Shown: positions 8,930 through 17,599, numbered from the stretch's first letter. The stretch is DNA of 62,344 nucleotides from Trabulsiella guamensis ATCC 49490 (GCF_000734965.1 NZ_JMTB01000099.1:1-62344), one strand, 5' to 3'. Numbers and translations are program-made. Notes: generated by a model from the sequence alone, not told the origin.

Positions 8930-9574
8930 TTACCTTATCCGGGCCTGTTCCAGCTCAGCGACCGCAGCGGGCGTCAGCGGAACATAGCCGAGCGGTTTCA
9001 GCGTCAGCCAGATGCGCGCGCTGTCTTCCAGCTCTTCGGTGTTAAACACCGCTTCACGCAGCGTGCGACCGCTGACCACCGGGCCGTGATTCGCCAGCAG
9101 CGCGGCGATATGACTGGCGGCGATTTCACTCAGTGCCGTGGCAATGCCTTCGTGACCAGGACGGAAATAAGGCAGCAACGGCAACCGGCCAATACGCATG
9201 ACGTAATAGGGTGTCAGCGGCGGCAGACAGTTTTCCGGCGTCGTACACGGCAGGCAGGCGAGGGCGGTGAGCCATGGCGAATGCAGATGCACAACAGCGC
9301 CGCACTCAGGGCGATGACGGTACCAGGCCAGATGCATCGGTACCTCTTTCGAGGGGCGATCGCCACCGATGTGAACGCCGTTTTCATCCAGCCGACTGAG
9401 CGTGTCTGGCTGCAGTTCACCAAGACAGGAGTTGGTCGGCGTGACCAGATAGCCGCCATCCGGCAACTTCACACTGAGGTTGCCGCCACCGCCGCTGCTG
9501 TAGCCACGGTTGAACAGGGAGTGGCCATAGTGAACCATTTGCTCGCGAAGCTGCTGTTCGGTCAGATGGCTCAT
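8930..9574 (-). CDS. otnC: Class II aldolase family, probable 3-oxo-tetronate 4-phosphate decarboxylase
   Basis: A 214-residue class II (zinc) aldolase/adducin-domain protein. Visible motifs are SSGGGGNLSVK (phosphate loop), SKEVPMH with the catalytic Glu, the zinc site VVHLHSPW and the third ligand region ANHGPVVSG. OtnC enzymes decarboxylate 3-oxo-tetronate 4-phosphate to dihydroxyacetone phosphate and CO2. Its start overlaps the end of the kinase gene by an ATGA. The pairing with an OtnK-type kinase is the main argument for this call over a fuculose- or ribulose-phosphate aldolase. Confidence 0.8.
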   Translation of the reverse strand: MSHLTEQQLREQMVHYGHSLFNRGYSSGGGGNLSVKLPDGGYLVTPTNSCLGELQPDTLSRLDENGVHIGGDRPSKEVPMHLAWYRHRPECGAVVHLHSPWLTALACLPCTTPENCLPPLTPYYVMRIGRLPLLPYFRPGHEGIATALSEIAASHIAALLANHGPVVSGRTLREAVFNTEELEDSARIWLTLKPLGYVPLTPAAVAELEQARIR

Positions 9575-10836
9575 GATGCATACTCCTGCGCTTTGAAAAA
9601 GAAATCCGCCTGCCCGAAATTGCCGGATTTCAGCGCCAGCGACAGCTGTTGCTCCGGGGCAAAAACCCAGGGAACGCCGGGGGCGATTGCTTTCCCTGTG
9701 GTCAGGCGTTTCACCTGTAACGCTTCCACGACGGTGCCGGAAGTTTCGCCACCAGCGACAATAAACGTATTGATGCCTGCGTCACGAAGCGTGGTGGTCA
9801 GCCGGGCAAAGGTTCGTTCGACCGCCTGGCTTGCCGCTTGTTCGCCGTACTGTTGCTGAATAGTGCGCAGCACGTCCGGCGGCTGGGTGGCGTAAATCAG
9901 TGGCGCATAAGCGTCATGACGGTGCGCCAGCACCCATCCGGCGATGTCATCGATATACCGGGCGTCATCCGCCATACAGCGGGCGACATCCAGCGGCAGG
10001 CTGGCGGCCTGCGTTTTGTAGGCGTTCACCTGACGGTTAGTCATTGATGAACAGCTGCCGGAGAGGATCACCGCCTGAATCGTCGGCGCGAAACCGCGTG
10101 TTTGCGCGAGCGGATGTGATGGACGCGCCGTGGCCGCCAGCGCGCCACCAAGCCCCGAGCCGCCTGCCAGCAGCGGGTATGACTGCAACGCTTCTGCGAG
10201 GGTAAGCAGATCGGCTTCGGTCAGCGTATCGACAATAATATGTTTGTTGCCCGCCTGCTGGTGCTGAAGCAGCGCGTCGGTCACCGCCTGCACGCCCGCC
10301 TGCACGGTGGCGAGGTTGATGACACCAGTGGCGTACGGGGTTTGCGGTGCCAGCAAACGTTCAAGACTGGCATCGGTCATCGGATTCAGCGGGTGTTTTT
10401 CCATTCCGGATTCATTCAGCAGCACGCCGTTGACAAACAGATGTCCGTGGATCACTGTGCGGCCATTTTGTGGCAGCGCCGGGCAGTGAACGATAAACGG
10501 CGCCCCGGTGGCCTCCAGCAGGGCATCGCTCACCGGGCCAATATTGCCCGCCGGCGTGGAATCGAAGGTGGAACAGTATTTGAAGTAGATTTGTTTTGCG
10601 TCGGCCTGCTGTTTCAGCCACTGATAACATTGCAGCGACTGGCGTACCGCTTCATCCGCGGGTAGTGAACGGCTTTTCAGCGAGATGACGATAGCGTCAG
10701 CTTCATCATTCCAGCGCTGCGTCATGTCCGGCATGCCTGGCAGCAACGCCACGCGCCATCCCTGTTCCGCCATAAAACTCGCAATGTCGGTTGCTCCGGT
10801 AAAATCATCGGCGATAACGCCGGTCATGACAGCCAT
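9571..10836 (-). CDS. otnK: Four-carbon acid sugar kinase, probable 3-oxo-tetronate kinase (DUF1537)
   Basis: A 421-residue kinase of the DUF1537 family. The N-terminal substrate domain opens with MTGVIADDFTGATDIASF and contains FKYCSTFDSTPAGNIGP. The C-terminal nucleotide domain has SGSCSS and the ATP-binding loop FIVAGGETSGTVVEAL. OtnK phosphorylates 3-oxo-tetronate at O4, using ATP. The ATG at 10836 has a GGAG site 8 bases upstream; an in-frame GTG at 10854 is less likely. It is the first gene of the minus-strand operon. No LtnD-type dehydrogenase, which would make the 2-oxo acid, is present in the operon, so the imported compound may already be a keto acid or the dehydrogenase is elsewhere. 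Confidence 0.8.
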   Translation of the reverse strand: MAVMTGVIADDFTGATDIASFMAEQGWRVALLPGMPDMTQRWNDEADAIVISLKSRSLPADEAVRQSLQCYQWLKQQADAKQIYFKYCSTFDSTPAGNIGPVSDALLEATGAPFIVHCPALPQNGRTVIHGHLFVNGVLLNESGMEKHPLNPMTDASLERLLAPQTPYATGVINLATVQAGVQAVTDALLQHQQAGNKHIIVDTLTEADLLTLAEALQSYPLLAGGSGLGGALAATARPSHPLAQTRGFAPTIQAVILSGSCSSMTNRQVNAYKTQAASLPLDVARCMADDARYIDDIAGWVLAHRHDAYAPLIYATQPPDVLRTIQQQYGEQAASQAVERTFARLTTTLRDAGINTFIVAGGETSGTVVEALQVKRLTTGKAIAPGVPWVFAPEQQLSLALKSGNFGQADFFFKAQEYAS

Positions 10837-10890
10837 GGATCCTGCTCCACTCACGTTGTCTGAGAATTGAACTTATTATTCAGCAGAAAA

Positions 10891-11019
10891 CTTCACATTC
10901 ACATGATGATTCTCACAAACAGTATCATCGCTAAAAGCCATAGAATTAAGCTAATTTATTGTTTTAAAATTAAAAATTGAGATATGGAATAAAAACAGCG
11001 CTCACAGGGTGATGTGAAG
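10891..11019. promoter_or_regulatory. Possible DeoR operator pair upstream of the acid-sugar operon
   Basis: CTTCACAT at 10891-10898 is repeated in inverted form as ATGTGAAG at 11012-11019, and TTCACA occurs twice in a row at 10892-10903. The elements flank the AT-rich region that must hold the otnK promoter. DeoR proteins often use separated operators with looping, but this assignment is only inference. Confidence 0.3.
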
Positions 11020-11052
11020 ATTCGTTAAAGGGTGGGAAAATTTGTCATGACA

Positions 11053-11086
11053 AGAAATAACCCGGCGCACAGACCGGGGTATTTCT
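11053..11086 (-). terminator. Intrinsic terminator after kbp
   Basis: Thirteen-base arms (AGAAATAACCCGG against CCGGGGTATTTCT) with one mismatch and an 8-base loop lie just after the kbp stop codon. The minus-strand tail continues with TTATTTCTTG. Confidence 0.7.
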
Positions 11087-11110
11087 TAATGAGGCGAAGC
11101 GGTTCGCTGA

Positions 11111-11560
11111 TTATTTCTTGGGAATAATCAGCACCTGCCCGGGGTAGATTTTATCCGGGTGTTTTAACATCGGCTTGTTGGCTTCAAAAATACGCTGGTA
11201 ATCGTTGGCGTTACCGTATTCTTTTTTAGCGATAGCGCTGAGGGTATCACCGGATTTTACGGTGTAGTAATTGCTTTCTGTACCCGCCTGGGCGACTGCG
11301 GTTTTATCATCAATACCACTAATACCTGCGACGTTGCCAATGGCGACCAGGATCTTCTCTTTGGCTTCCTGAGAGAGAATATCGCCGCTGACGGTTGCCG
11401 TCCCGTTATCGTTAACCACCACATCAACCTTGTCCGAATCAGGCAAACCCAGCTTGTTGATATGCTCTTTTAACTTTTCAGCCTGAGTGGCTTTATCGTT
11501 ACCCGATACCGCGTCCCAGATCTTTTCTCCTGCGTCTTTAACAAAACTGAACAATCCCAT
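11111..11560 (-). CDS. kbp: Potassium-binding protein Kbp (BON-LysM, YgaU)
   Basis: A 149-residue protein of exactly the E. coli Kbp (YgaU) length, with the same opening [22 protein letters not shown] domain spans about residues 25-90 ([27 protein letters not shown] starts its core) and a LysM domain about residues 96-147 ([28 protein letters not shown]). The family binds potassium ions in the cytoplasm and supports growth at high K+. The ATG at 11560 has the ribosome site AGGAGG. It is monocistronic between two unrelated genes. It is more diverged from E. coli Kbp than the enterobactin genes are, so it may be a paralogue of a copy elsewhere. Confidence 0.88.
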   Translation of the reverse strand: MGLFSFVKDAGEKIWDAVSGNDKATQAEKLKEHINKLGLPDSDKVDVVVNDNGTATVSGDILSQEAKEKILVAIGNVAGISGIDDKTAVAQAGTESNYYTVKSGDTLSAIAKKEYGNANDYQRIFEANKPMLKHPDKIYPGQVLIIPKK

Positions 11561-11695
11561 ACAACCTCCTGTGTGTGTGATGAATGTTTCAGGCAGAAAC
11601 AGCAATAAGCGTAGTCGAAAATCAATCGGCAAAATGTGGTGGCACGCGCTTACTGTGAGATAAATTCTCTATAGTTTTGATTATGAAGCGATATA

Positions 11696-12415
11696 TCACT
11701 GGCACAGTTGTTTCAACAAGGCGTGCTGCTCCGTCAGTAACCGGTAACGATAAACCGGCCGTCCGGCGGCGCCGTAATGTATGCGGGTGAACAGAACGTT
11801 GATTTGCTCTAGCCAGATCAAATATTTGCGGCAGGAGACGCGCGAGATCCCCACGGCGTTCGACAGATCATCCGTAGAAAATTCGAGATCGGCGTGGGCG
11901 TCTATCCACTGGCACAGCGTACGCAGCGTTGGCGAAGTGAGCCCTTTGGGTAAACGATGGACCATGTCAGCTTCTGGCGTGTCGCCGTGCAACAGACGAT
12001 CAATATCCGCCTGCGCATACTGTTTTTGCCCCTGTAACTGCATTTTCTTTGTTTTCCACGCGGTCAGCGCCTCTTCAAAACGCGGAAACTGGAACGGTTT
12101 GATGAGGTAATCCACCACGCCGTAATGCAGGGATTTCTGAACGGTCGCCGCATCAGAGGCAGACGAAATCATAATCACATCTGCCGTACGGCCTGACGCG
12201 CGCAGCACCGGTAGCAGATCCAGCCCGTTTTCCTGCCGTAGCCAGACATCGAGCAGGATCAGGTCGATAGCGCAGGCCGGATCGTTAATCATCGCCCTGG
12301 CCTCGTGTAGCGTGAAGGCAGTACCGACGCACTGAAAACCGGAAATCTGCGCTACATAGCAGCGGTTAAGCTCTGCCACCATCGCGTCGTCTTCGACGAT
12401 TAAAACATTTAACAC
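11696..12415 (-). CDS. dcuR: DcuR-like response regulator, orphan
   Basis: A 239-residue response regulator of the same length as E. coli DcuR and very similar to it. The receiver domain has the acidic pocket VEDD (residues 7-10), the phosphorylated Asp56 in LILLDVWL, and the switch Lys in VVDYLIKPFQ. The C-terminal output domain has the CitB/DcuR-type helix-turn-helix (FSTDDLSNAVGISRVSCRKYL). DcuR activates C4-dicarboxylate genes such as dcuB, fumB and frdA after phosphorylation by DcuS. No dcuS-like kinase and no dicarboxylate transporter lies next to it here, so the partner must be encoded elsewhere. Confidence 0.85.
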   Translation of the reverse strand: MLNVLIVEDDAMVAELNRCYVAQISGFQCVGTAFTLHEARAMINDPACAIDLILLDVWLRQENGLDLLPVLRASGRTADVIMISSASDAATVQKSLHYGVVDYLIKPFQFPRFEEALTAWKTKKMQLQGQKQYAQADIDRLLHGDTPEADMVHRLPKGLTSPTLRTLCQWIDAHADLEFSTDDLSNAVGISRVSCRKYLIWLEQINVLFTRIHYGAAGRPVYRYRLLTEQHALLKQLCQ

Positions 12416-12730
12416 ACAACATTCCTTTTACGCTCTCCAGGGGAGCCCGTTAAAAAAGGGGCGATTATCCCTGATAGTGAACTGATCGCAAAGTCGGATC
12501 CGGGTCGCTTTTTTATGCATAGTAAACGATTACGCTTGATTAGAGAAAGATAATGCGTATAGTTCTCATTCTCTTTGTTATTCGCAGGCGAGGCATGGAG
12601 ATACCTGCAATCAAGTGAAATGTGATTCACAGGGAGACACTGAGGCGCACGGCGACGTGATGACCGATAACCGGAACGTATAAATCCGGAAGCGTCGCTC
12701 CACTGCTTATTTTTGGTGAAGGATTCCCTG
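12416..12730. other. Divergent intergenic region between dcuR and the YncE-like gene
   Basis: This 315-base region carries the promoters for dcuR (minus) and for the iron-related yncE-like/TonB-receptor pair (plus). A putative Fur box lies at 12549-12573. I see no conserved coding frame in it and no terminator. Confidence 0.6.
12549..12573. promoter_or_regulatory. Putative Fur box before the YncE-like / TonB receptor genes
   Basis: GATAATGCGTATAGTTCTC matches 13 of 19 positions of the Fur consensus GATAATGATAATCATTATC, and an overlapping frame shifted by six bases (GCGTATAGTTCTCATTCTC) matches 11 of 19. Overlapping moderate sites are common in Fur promoters. A TonB-dependent receptor downstream supports the call. 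Confidence 0.55.
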
Positions 12731-13813
12731 ATGAAGTTGCAACTTTCCACCCTGGCGCTGGCATTTGCCGTTGCGCTGAGCGGCTGCGCCACGCAGCCTT
12801 CTCCCTCCACACATGCGGCCACGCCGCCTGCGGCCGTTTCTGCTCCTGTGACAGACATCGTTAAGCGTTCCCTGGCGGAAGGGCTGTATGAGATGGCGTT
12901 GAGCCCGACCGGCGATGCGCTGTACGTCGCCAGTGCTGAAGGCTTTAAAGATGTGCAGGGCGGTATGGTCTACAAACTGGATCCAGCCACGCTGAAAACC
13001 CTCGGCGCCACGCATACTGATCTGAAAAATTTCGCCATGCAGATAACGCCGGACGGGAAAACGGTGTATGTCACCAACTCGCTGGATGGCGGTATCAGCG
13101 CCATTAATACAGCGGATGGCAAAGTGAAAGCCCGCCTGCTGTTCAGCGAACGCAACGAAAAAGGTCTGCCGTATGGTGCACGTCAGATCCTGCTGCACGG
13201 CGACACGCTGTATGTCGGCGCGGTGGCTGATCCGGCGGTCATCTGGGTGGTTGACGCGAAAACCCTTAAGCTCAAAACCCGCATCAAAAATACCGGCAAG
13301 TGGATGACTGGCCTGCACTATTCGGATCAAACCGGGCGGTTGTACGCGGCGAATGGCGGCGGCGAAATTCTGGTGATCAACCCGCGCAACAACCGTATTG
13401 AACAGCGCTGGAAACCGCTGGGCGATAAACCCGCGCTGCTGCTCAATCTGGCGGAAGACGCTGACACCGGTCGTCTGTTCGTGACCGATAACTCGAAAGC
13501 CAAAACCACGCTGGTGCTCGATATTCACACCGGCAAGGTGATTAAGCAGCTTGATATCGGCGACTCGCTTTCCGTGCTGTTCAACGCGAAACGCCATGAG
13601 ATTTATGTGTCTCAGCGTGATTCCGGGAAAGTGCTGAGTCTGGATGCCACGCGCTACACCGTGAAAAAAAGCTGGGATCTGCCGCCGAATCCGAACAGCC
13701 TGACGCTGTCGGCGGACGGGCAAACCCTGTTTGTCACCGTAAAACAACCGTTCAATAAGGACCACTCCACAAAAGGTCCGGACAGCGTTGTTCGTATCGA
13801 TTTAACCCATTAA
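12731..13813 (+). CDS. YncE-like beta-propeller lipoprotein
   Basis: A 360-residue YncE-type seven-bladed beta-propeller. Blade motifs such as YEMALSPTGDALYVAS, TPDGKTVYVTNSLDGG and SLTLSADGQTLFVTVK recur. The N-terminus is a lipoprotein signal, with lipobox ALSGC and Cys19 as the lipidation site, whereas E. coli YncE has an ordinary signal peptide. I start at ATG 12731, which has AAGGA upstream and gives a proper signal; an upstream in-frame GTG at 12713 is rejected. It is followed 59 bases later by a TonB receptor and preceded by a putative Fur box. E. coli yncE likewise lies beside the receptor gene yncD. It may assist iron-chelate handling in the periplasm; the biochemical role is unknown. 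Confidence 0.82.
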   Translation: MKLQLSTLALAFAVALSGCATQPSPSTHAATPPAAVSAPVTDIVKRSLAEGLYEMALSPTGDALYVASAEGFKDVQGGMVYKLDPATLKTLGATHTDLKNFAMQITPDGKTVYVTNSLDGGISAINTADGKVKARLLFSERNEKGLPYGARQILLHGDTLYVGAVADPAVIWVVDAKTLKLKTRIKNTGKWMTGLHYSDQTGRLYAANGGGEILVINPRNNRIEQRWKPLGDKPALLLNLAEDADTGRLFVTDNSKAKTTLVLDIHTGKVIKQLDIGDSLSVLFNAKRHEIYVSQRDSGKVLSLDATRYTVKKSWDLPPNPNSLTLSADGQTLFVTVKQPFNKDHSTKGPDSVVRIDLTH

Positions 13814-13872
13814 TTTTCCGGCCCGGCGTTGAGTCGGGCCATGTTTCACTTAGCCTCTATAAAGAGCACATT

Positions 13873-16086
13873 ATGCACAACACCAATTCACTGACTTTAC
13901 CGTTACGCAAAACGTTTCTGGCGTTAGCCATTGGCGCGCTGAGTCACACCGCCAGCGCGGCAACCGTCACGACACCCTCTGACGCCACAAAGAAGAAAAC
14001 GGCGGAAGAAACCATGGTTGTCGAGGGGACGGAGGGGAGCGATTTTAAACCCGGCGGCGACGCGCTGGTGCCGGCCTTCCTCGACGGGCAAATTGCCCAC
14101 GGCGGGCGACTGGGGATCCTCGGCGAGCAGAAAGCGATGGACGTGCCGTTCAACGTCATCGGCTACACCTCGAAACTGGTGCAGGATCAGCAGGCTAAAA
14201 CCATTGCCGATGTGGTCAGCAACGACGCCAGCGTGCAGGCCGTACAGGGTTACGGCAACTTTGCCGAAACGTATCGCATCCGCGGCTTTCAGCTCGATGG
14301 CGACGACATGACCATGGGGGGCCTGCCGGGCGTGGTGCCGCGTCAGGTGGTGGATACCCAAATGCTGGAGCGCGTCGAAATCTTTAAAGGCGCGAACGCG
14401 TTATTGAATGGCGCGGCGGGTAGCGGCGTGGGCGGGATGATCAACCTTGAGCCGAAACACGCCGAAGATACGCCAACGACACGGGTCGGGGTGGATTACA
14501 CCTCAGACTCGCAGGTGGGTGGTTCGCTGGATCTGGGGCGTCGCTTTGGCGACAACAACCAGTTTGGCGTGCGAATGAACCTGCTGCACCGCGAAGGCGA
14601 AACGGCGGTGGATGCGGATAAACGCCGCACCACGCTGGCGTCGCTGGGACTGGACTATCGAGGTGATCGTCTGCGTACCTCGCTGGATGTTGGCTATCAG
14701 AAAAAAACGTTCCATGGCGGCACGATGGGCGTCAACATCAGCGGCGTCGACTTTGTTCCTGACGTTCCGGACACGCGGAAAAACTACAGCCAGAAGTGGG
14801 GCTACAGTGATATCGAGAACGAATTCGGCATGGCAAAAGCGGAATTTGATCTGACGGAAAACTGGACCACTTACGCCGCGTTCGGTGCCCAGCACGGGCA
14901 CGAAACTGGCGTCTACAGCGCGCCGAAACTGATCAATGCCAGCGGCGACGCGACGGTCGGGCGTCTCGACACTAACCGTATTATCGACGCTTACAGCGGC
15001 ATGACCGGCCTGCGCGGCAATTTCGACACCGGCCCGGTTTCGCATAAAGTGAACGTCGGCTATGCGGCGCAGATCAAAAGCGATAAAACCGCGTGGCGCA
15101 TGTCGGCCAACAATCCGACCACCAATATTTATGACAATAACGACGTCGCTATGCCGGACAACGCGTACTTTGGCGGCAACTATTATGATCCATTGACTAC
15201 CTCGCGTAACCGTACGCAGGGCTGGCTGTTGAGCGATACACTGGGCTTCTTCGATGATTCCGTGCTGTTCACTGCGGGGGCGCGTCATCAGAAAGTGGTG
15301 GTGCGAAACTACAGCAACGCCACCGGCCTTGAAGATACCACCAGCCGTTACACCCAGAGCCGCTGGATGCCGACGTACGGCGTGGTGTACAAGCCATGGG
15401 ATACCGTGTCGCTCTACGCTAACTACACCGAAGCGCTGCAGCCGGGCGACAACGCGCCGCAAGGGGCCGCAAATTACGGGCAGAGCATGGGTATAGCCCA
15501 TTCGAAGCAGAAAGAAGTGGGTGTGAAGCTGGATTACGGCAGCATCGGCGGTTCTTTGGCGCTGTTTGAAATCAAAAAACCATCGGCGCTCCTGAACAGC
15601 GACAATGTTTATACCCTGGATGGCGAGCAGCGTAACCGGGGCGTTGAACTGAATGTCTTCGGCGAGCCGTTGCTGGGGCTGCGTCTGAACGGCAGCACGA
15701 CCTGGCTTGATCCTGAGCTGACCAAAACCGTCGGCGGCACCAACGATGGCCATGACGCCATTGGCGTGGCGCGCTTCTATGCGGTGCTGGGTGCGGAGTA
15801 TGATATAAAGCCAGTTGAAGGGCTGACCGCCACGGCGAAAGTGAACCACACCGGTTCGCAGTATGCCGATGCGGCGAACAGTAAAAAGCTCGACAGCTAC
15901 ACCACGCTGGATCTCGGTGTACGTTACAAAATGCGTCTTAACGCCGATCAGAACGAAATGGTCTGGCGTGTCGGCGTGGATAACGTCACCAATGAGAAAT
16001 ACTGGGCCAGTGTCGAAGATAACGGCACCTATGTTTTCCAGGGTGAACCGCGTACCCTGAAAGTGTCCATGTCTTACGACTTCTGA
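13873..16086 (+). CDS. TonB-dependent siderophore receptor
   Basis: A 737-residue outer-membrane receptor. A signal peptide ends near SHTASA. A TonB-box-like segment (EETMVVEG) is followed by the plug domain (about residues 75-200: VPFNVIGYTS, SVQAVQGYGNFAETYRIRGFQLDG, VERVEIFKGANALLNG as RVEIFKGANALLNGAAGSG). A 22-strand barrel follows, ending with the required C-terminal Phe (LKVSMSYDF). The plug and length fit ferric-hydroxamate or xenosiderophore receptors such as FcuA, FoxA or FhuE. The ligand is not determined by the sequence. It is probably cotranscribed with the YncE-like lipoprotein under Fur control. Confidence 0.88.
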   Translation: MHNTNSLTLPLRKTFLALAIGALSHTASAATVTTPSDATKKKTAEETMVVEGTEGSDFKPGGDALVPAFLDGQIAHGGRLGILGEQKAMDVPFNVIGYTSKLVQDQQAKTIADVVSNDASVQAVQGYGNFAETYRIRGFQLDGDDMTMGGLPGVVPRQVVDTQMLERVEIFKGANALLNGAAGSGVGGMINLEPKHAEDTPTTRVGVDYTSDSQVGGSLDLGRRFGDNNQFGVRMNLLHREGETAVDADKRRTTLASLGLDYRGDRLRTSLDVGYQKKTFHGGTMGVNISGVDFVPDVPDTRKNYSQKWGYSDIENEFGMAKAEFDLTENWTTYAAFGAQHGHETGVYSAPKLINASGDATVGRLDTNRIIDAYSGMTGLRGNFDTGPVSHKVNVGYAAQIKSDKTAWRMSANNPTTNIYDNNDVAMPDNAYFGGNYYDPLTTSRNRTQGWLLSDTLGFFDDSVLFTAGARHQKVVVRNYSNATGLEDTTSRYTQSRWMPTYGVVYKPWDTVSLYANYTEALQPGDNAPQGAANYGQSMGIAHSKQKEVGVKLDYGSIGGSLALFEIKKPSALLNSDNVYTLDGEQRNRGVELNVFGEPLLGLRLNGSTTWLDPELTKTVGGTNDGHDAIGVARFYAVLGAEYDIKPVEGLTATAKVNHTGSQYADAANSKKLDSYTTLDLGVRYKMRLNADQNEMVWRVGVDNVTNEKYWASVEDNGTYVFQGEPRTLKVSMSYDF

Positions 16087-16101
16087 TCACCGGCATCAAC
16101 C

Positions 16102-16127
16102 TGGCGCGGCAAGTCATTGCCGCGCCA
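16102..16127 (+). terminator. Hairpin terminator after the TonB receptor gene
   Basis: A perfect 11-bp stem (TGGCGCGGCAA against TTGCCGCGCCA) with a GTCA loop sits 15 bases after the receptor stop. The T-run after it is weak (CTCATTTC). Confidence 0.65.
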
Positions 16128-16207
16128 CTCATTTCATCCCTGAACTTGCGACATTTTTTCCTAAGTGATAAAAGGTGCCCCTTCTAAAAAAGATACAGGG
16201 GAAAGAC

Positions 16208-17599
16208 GTGAACAACGCGTCATTAGCATCCGACAGGTCGCAAACGGATGCCGGGTCGTCGCACGCGCCGACGCTTCACCGTGGATTACAAAACCGTCAT
16301 ATCCAGCTTATCGCCCTCGGTGGCGCTATTGGCACCGGGCTGTTTCTGGGCATTGGCCCGGCAATTCAGATGGCAGGTCCTGCCGTACTGCTCGGATACG
16401 CCATCGCCGGGATCATCGCATTTCTGATCATGCGCCAGCTTGGCGAAATGGTGGTCGAAGAACCGGTCTCCGGCTCCTTCGCTCACTTTGCCTATAAATA
16501 CTGGGGGCCGTTTGCCGGGTTCCTCTCTGGCTGGAATTACTGGGTGATGTTCGTGCTGGTGGGCATGGCAGAGCTGACCGCCGCCGGTATTTACATGCAG
16601 TACTGGCTTCCTGAGGTACCGACCTGGATCTGGGCCGCCGCGTTCTTCATCATCATTAACGCTGTGAATCTGGTTAATGTCCGCCTGTATGGCGAAACCG
16701 AATTCTGGTTTGCGCTAATCAAAGTGCTGGCGATCGTCGGCATGATTGGCTTCGGGCTGTGGATGATCTTCTCCGGACACGGCGGAGAACACGCGAGTTT
16801 TGACAACCTCTGGCAGTCTGGCGGTTTCCTCGCCACTGGCTGGCACGGACTGATTTTGTCGCTGGCGGTGATTATGTTCTCCTTCGGCGGCCTTGAGCTG
16901 ATTGGCATTACTGCCGCAGAAGCCCGCGACCCGGAAACCACCATTCCGAAAGCGGTTAACCAGGTGGTGTACCGCATCCTGCTGTTTTACATCGGCTCGC
17001 TGGTGGTATTACTGGCGCTTTATCCGTGGGCGGAGATCAAATCCGACAGCAGCCCGTTTGTAATGATATTCCATAATCTTGACAGCAACGTGGTGGCTTC
17101 TGCGCTGAATTTTGTGATTCTGGTGGCATCGTTGTCGGTCTATAACAGCGGTGTTTATTCCAACAGCCGTATGCTGTTCGGCCTTTCCATTCAGGGCAAT
17201 GCGCCGAAGTTTCTTACCCGCATCAGCCGTCGCGGCGTGCCGGTAAACTCGCTGCTGCTCTCCGGGGCCATCACCTCGCTGGTGGTGCTGATCAACTACC
17301 TGCTGCCGCAGCAAGCCTTCGGTCTGCTGATGGCGCTGGTGGTGGCGACACTGCTGCTGAACTGGGTGATGATCTGCATGGCGCACCTGAAATTCCGCGC
17401 CGCGCAGCGCCGCAAAGGCCGGGTGCCGAAGTTTAAAGCCCTGCTGTCGCCTGCCAGCAACTACCTCTGCATCGCGTTTTTGCTGATGATCCTCGGCCTG
17501 ATGTGCACCATGGACGGCATGCGCCTGTCCGCACTCCTGCTGCCCGCGTGGGTCATCTTCTTGTTTATCGCGTTTAAGCTGTTGCGGCGGAAAGGGTAA
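16208..17599 (+). CDS. pheP: Phenylalanine-specific permease PheP
   Basis: A 463-residue APC-family amino acid permease, nearly the same as E. coli PheP from THLRG-like start HRGLQNRHIQLIALGGAIG onward. Twelve membrane segments are visible, with the family motif GGAIGTGLFLG at the start of helix 1 and EEPVSGSFAHFAYKYWG after helix 2. It imports phenylalanine with protons at the inner membrane. I chose the GTG at 16208 because an AGGGGAAAG site precedes it and the N-terminus (MNNASLAS) then aligns with the E. coli start; a longer GTG start at 16175 is possible. In E. coli pheP is followed by mscM; here a toxin-antitoxin pair follows. Confidence 0.93.
   Translation: MNNASLASDRSQTDAGSSHAPTLHRGLQNRHIQLIALGGAIGTGLFLGIGPAIQMAGPAVLLGYAIAGIIAFLIMRQLGEMVVEEPVSGSFAHFAYKYWGPFAGFLSGWNYWVMFVLVGMAELTAAGIYMQYWLPEVPTWIWAAAFFIIINAVNLVNVRLYGETEFWFALIKVLAIVGMIGFGLWMIFSGHGGEHASFDNLWQSGGFLATGWHGLILSLAVIMFSFGGLELIGITAAEARDPETTIPKAVNQVVYRILLFYIGSLVVLLALYPWAEIKSDSSPFVMIFHNLDSNVVASALNFVILVASLSVYNSGVYSNSRMLFGLSIQGNAPKFLTRISRRGVPVNSLLLSGAITSLVVLINYLLPQQAFGLLMALVVATLLLNWVMICMAHLKFRAAQRRKGRVPKFKALLSPASNYLCIAFLLMILGLMCTMDGMRLSALLLPAWVIFLFIAFKLLRRKG

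Noticed and set aside
12707-13765. 352-codon minus-strand frame across the YncE-like gene
   Set aside because: It is antisense to a beta-propeller with clear blade repeats and a lipobox; no start signal is seen.
13820-13840. GGCCCG / CGGGCC hairpin between the YncE-like and receptor genes as a terminator
   Set aside because: The stem is six pairs with no T-run, and the two genes appear to be cotranscribed from the Fur-box promoter. It may at most attenuate transcription.
14503-15849. 448-codon minus-strand frame across the TonB receptor gene
   Set aside because: The plus strand encodes a full receptor with plug, barrel and C-terminal Phe. The antisense frame has no family features and arises from the GC-rich third codon positions.
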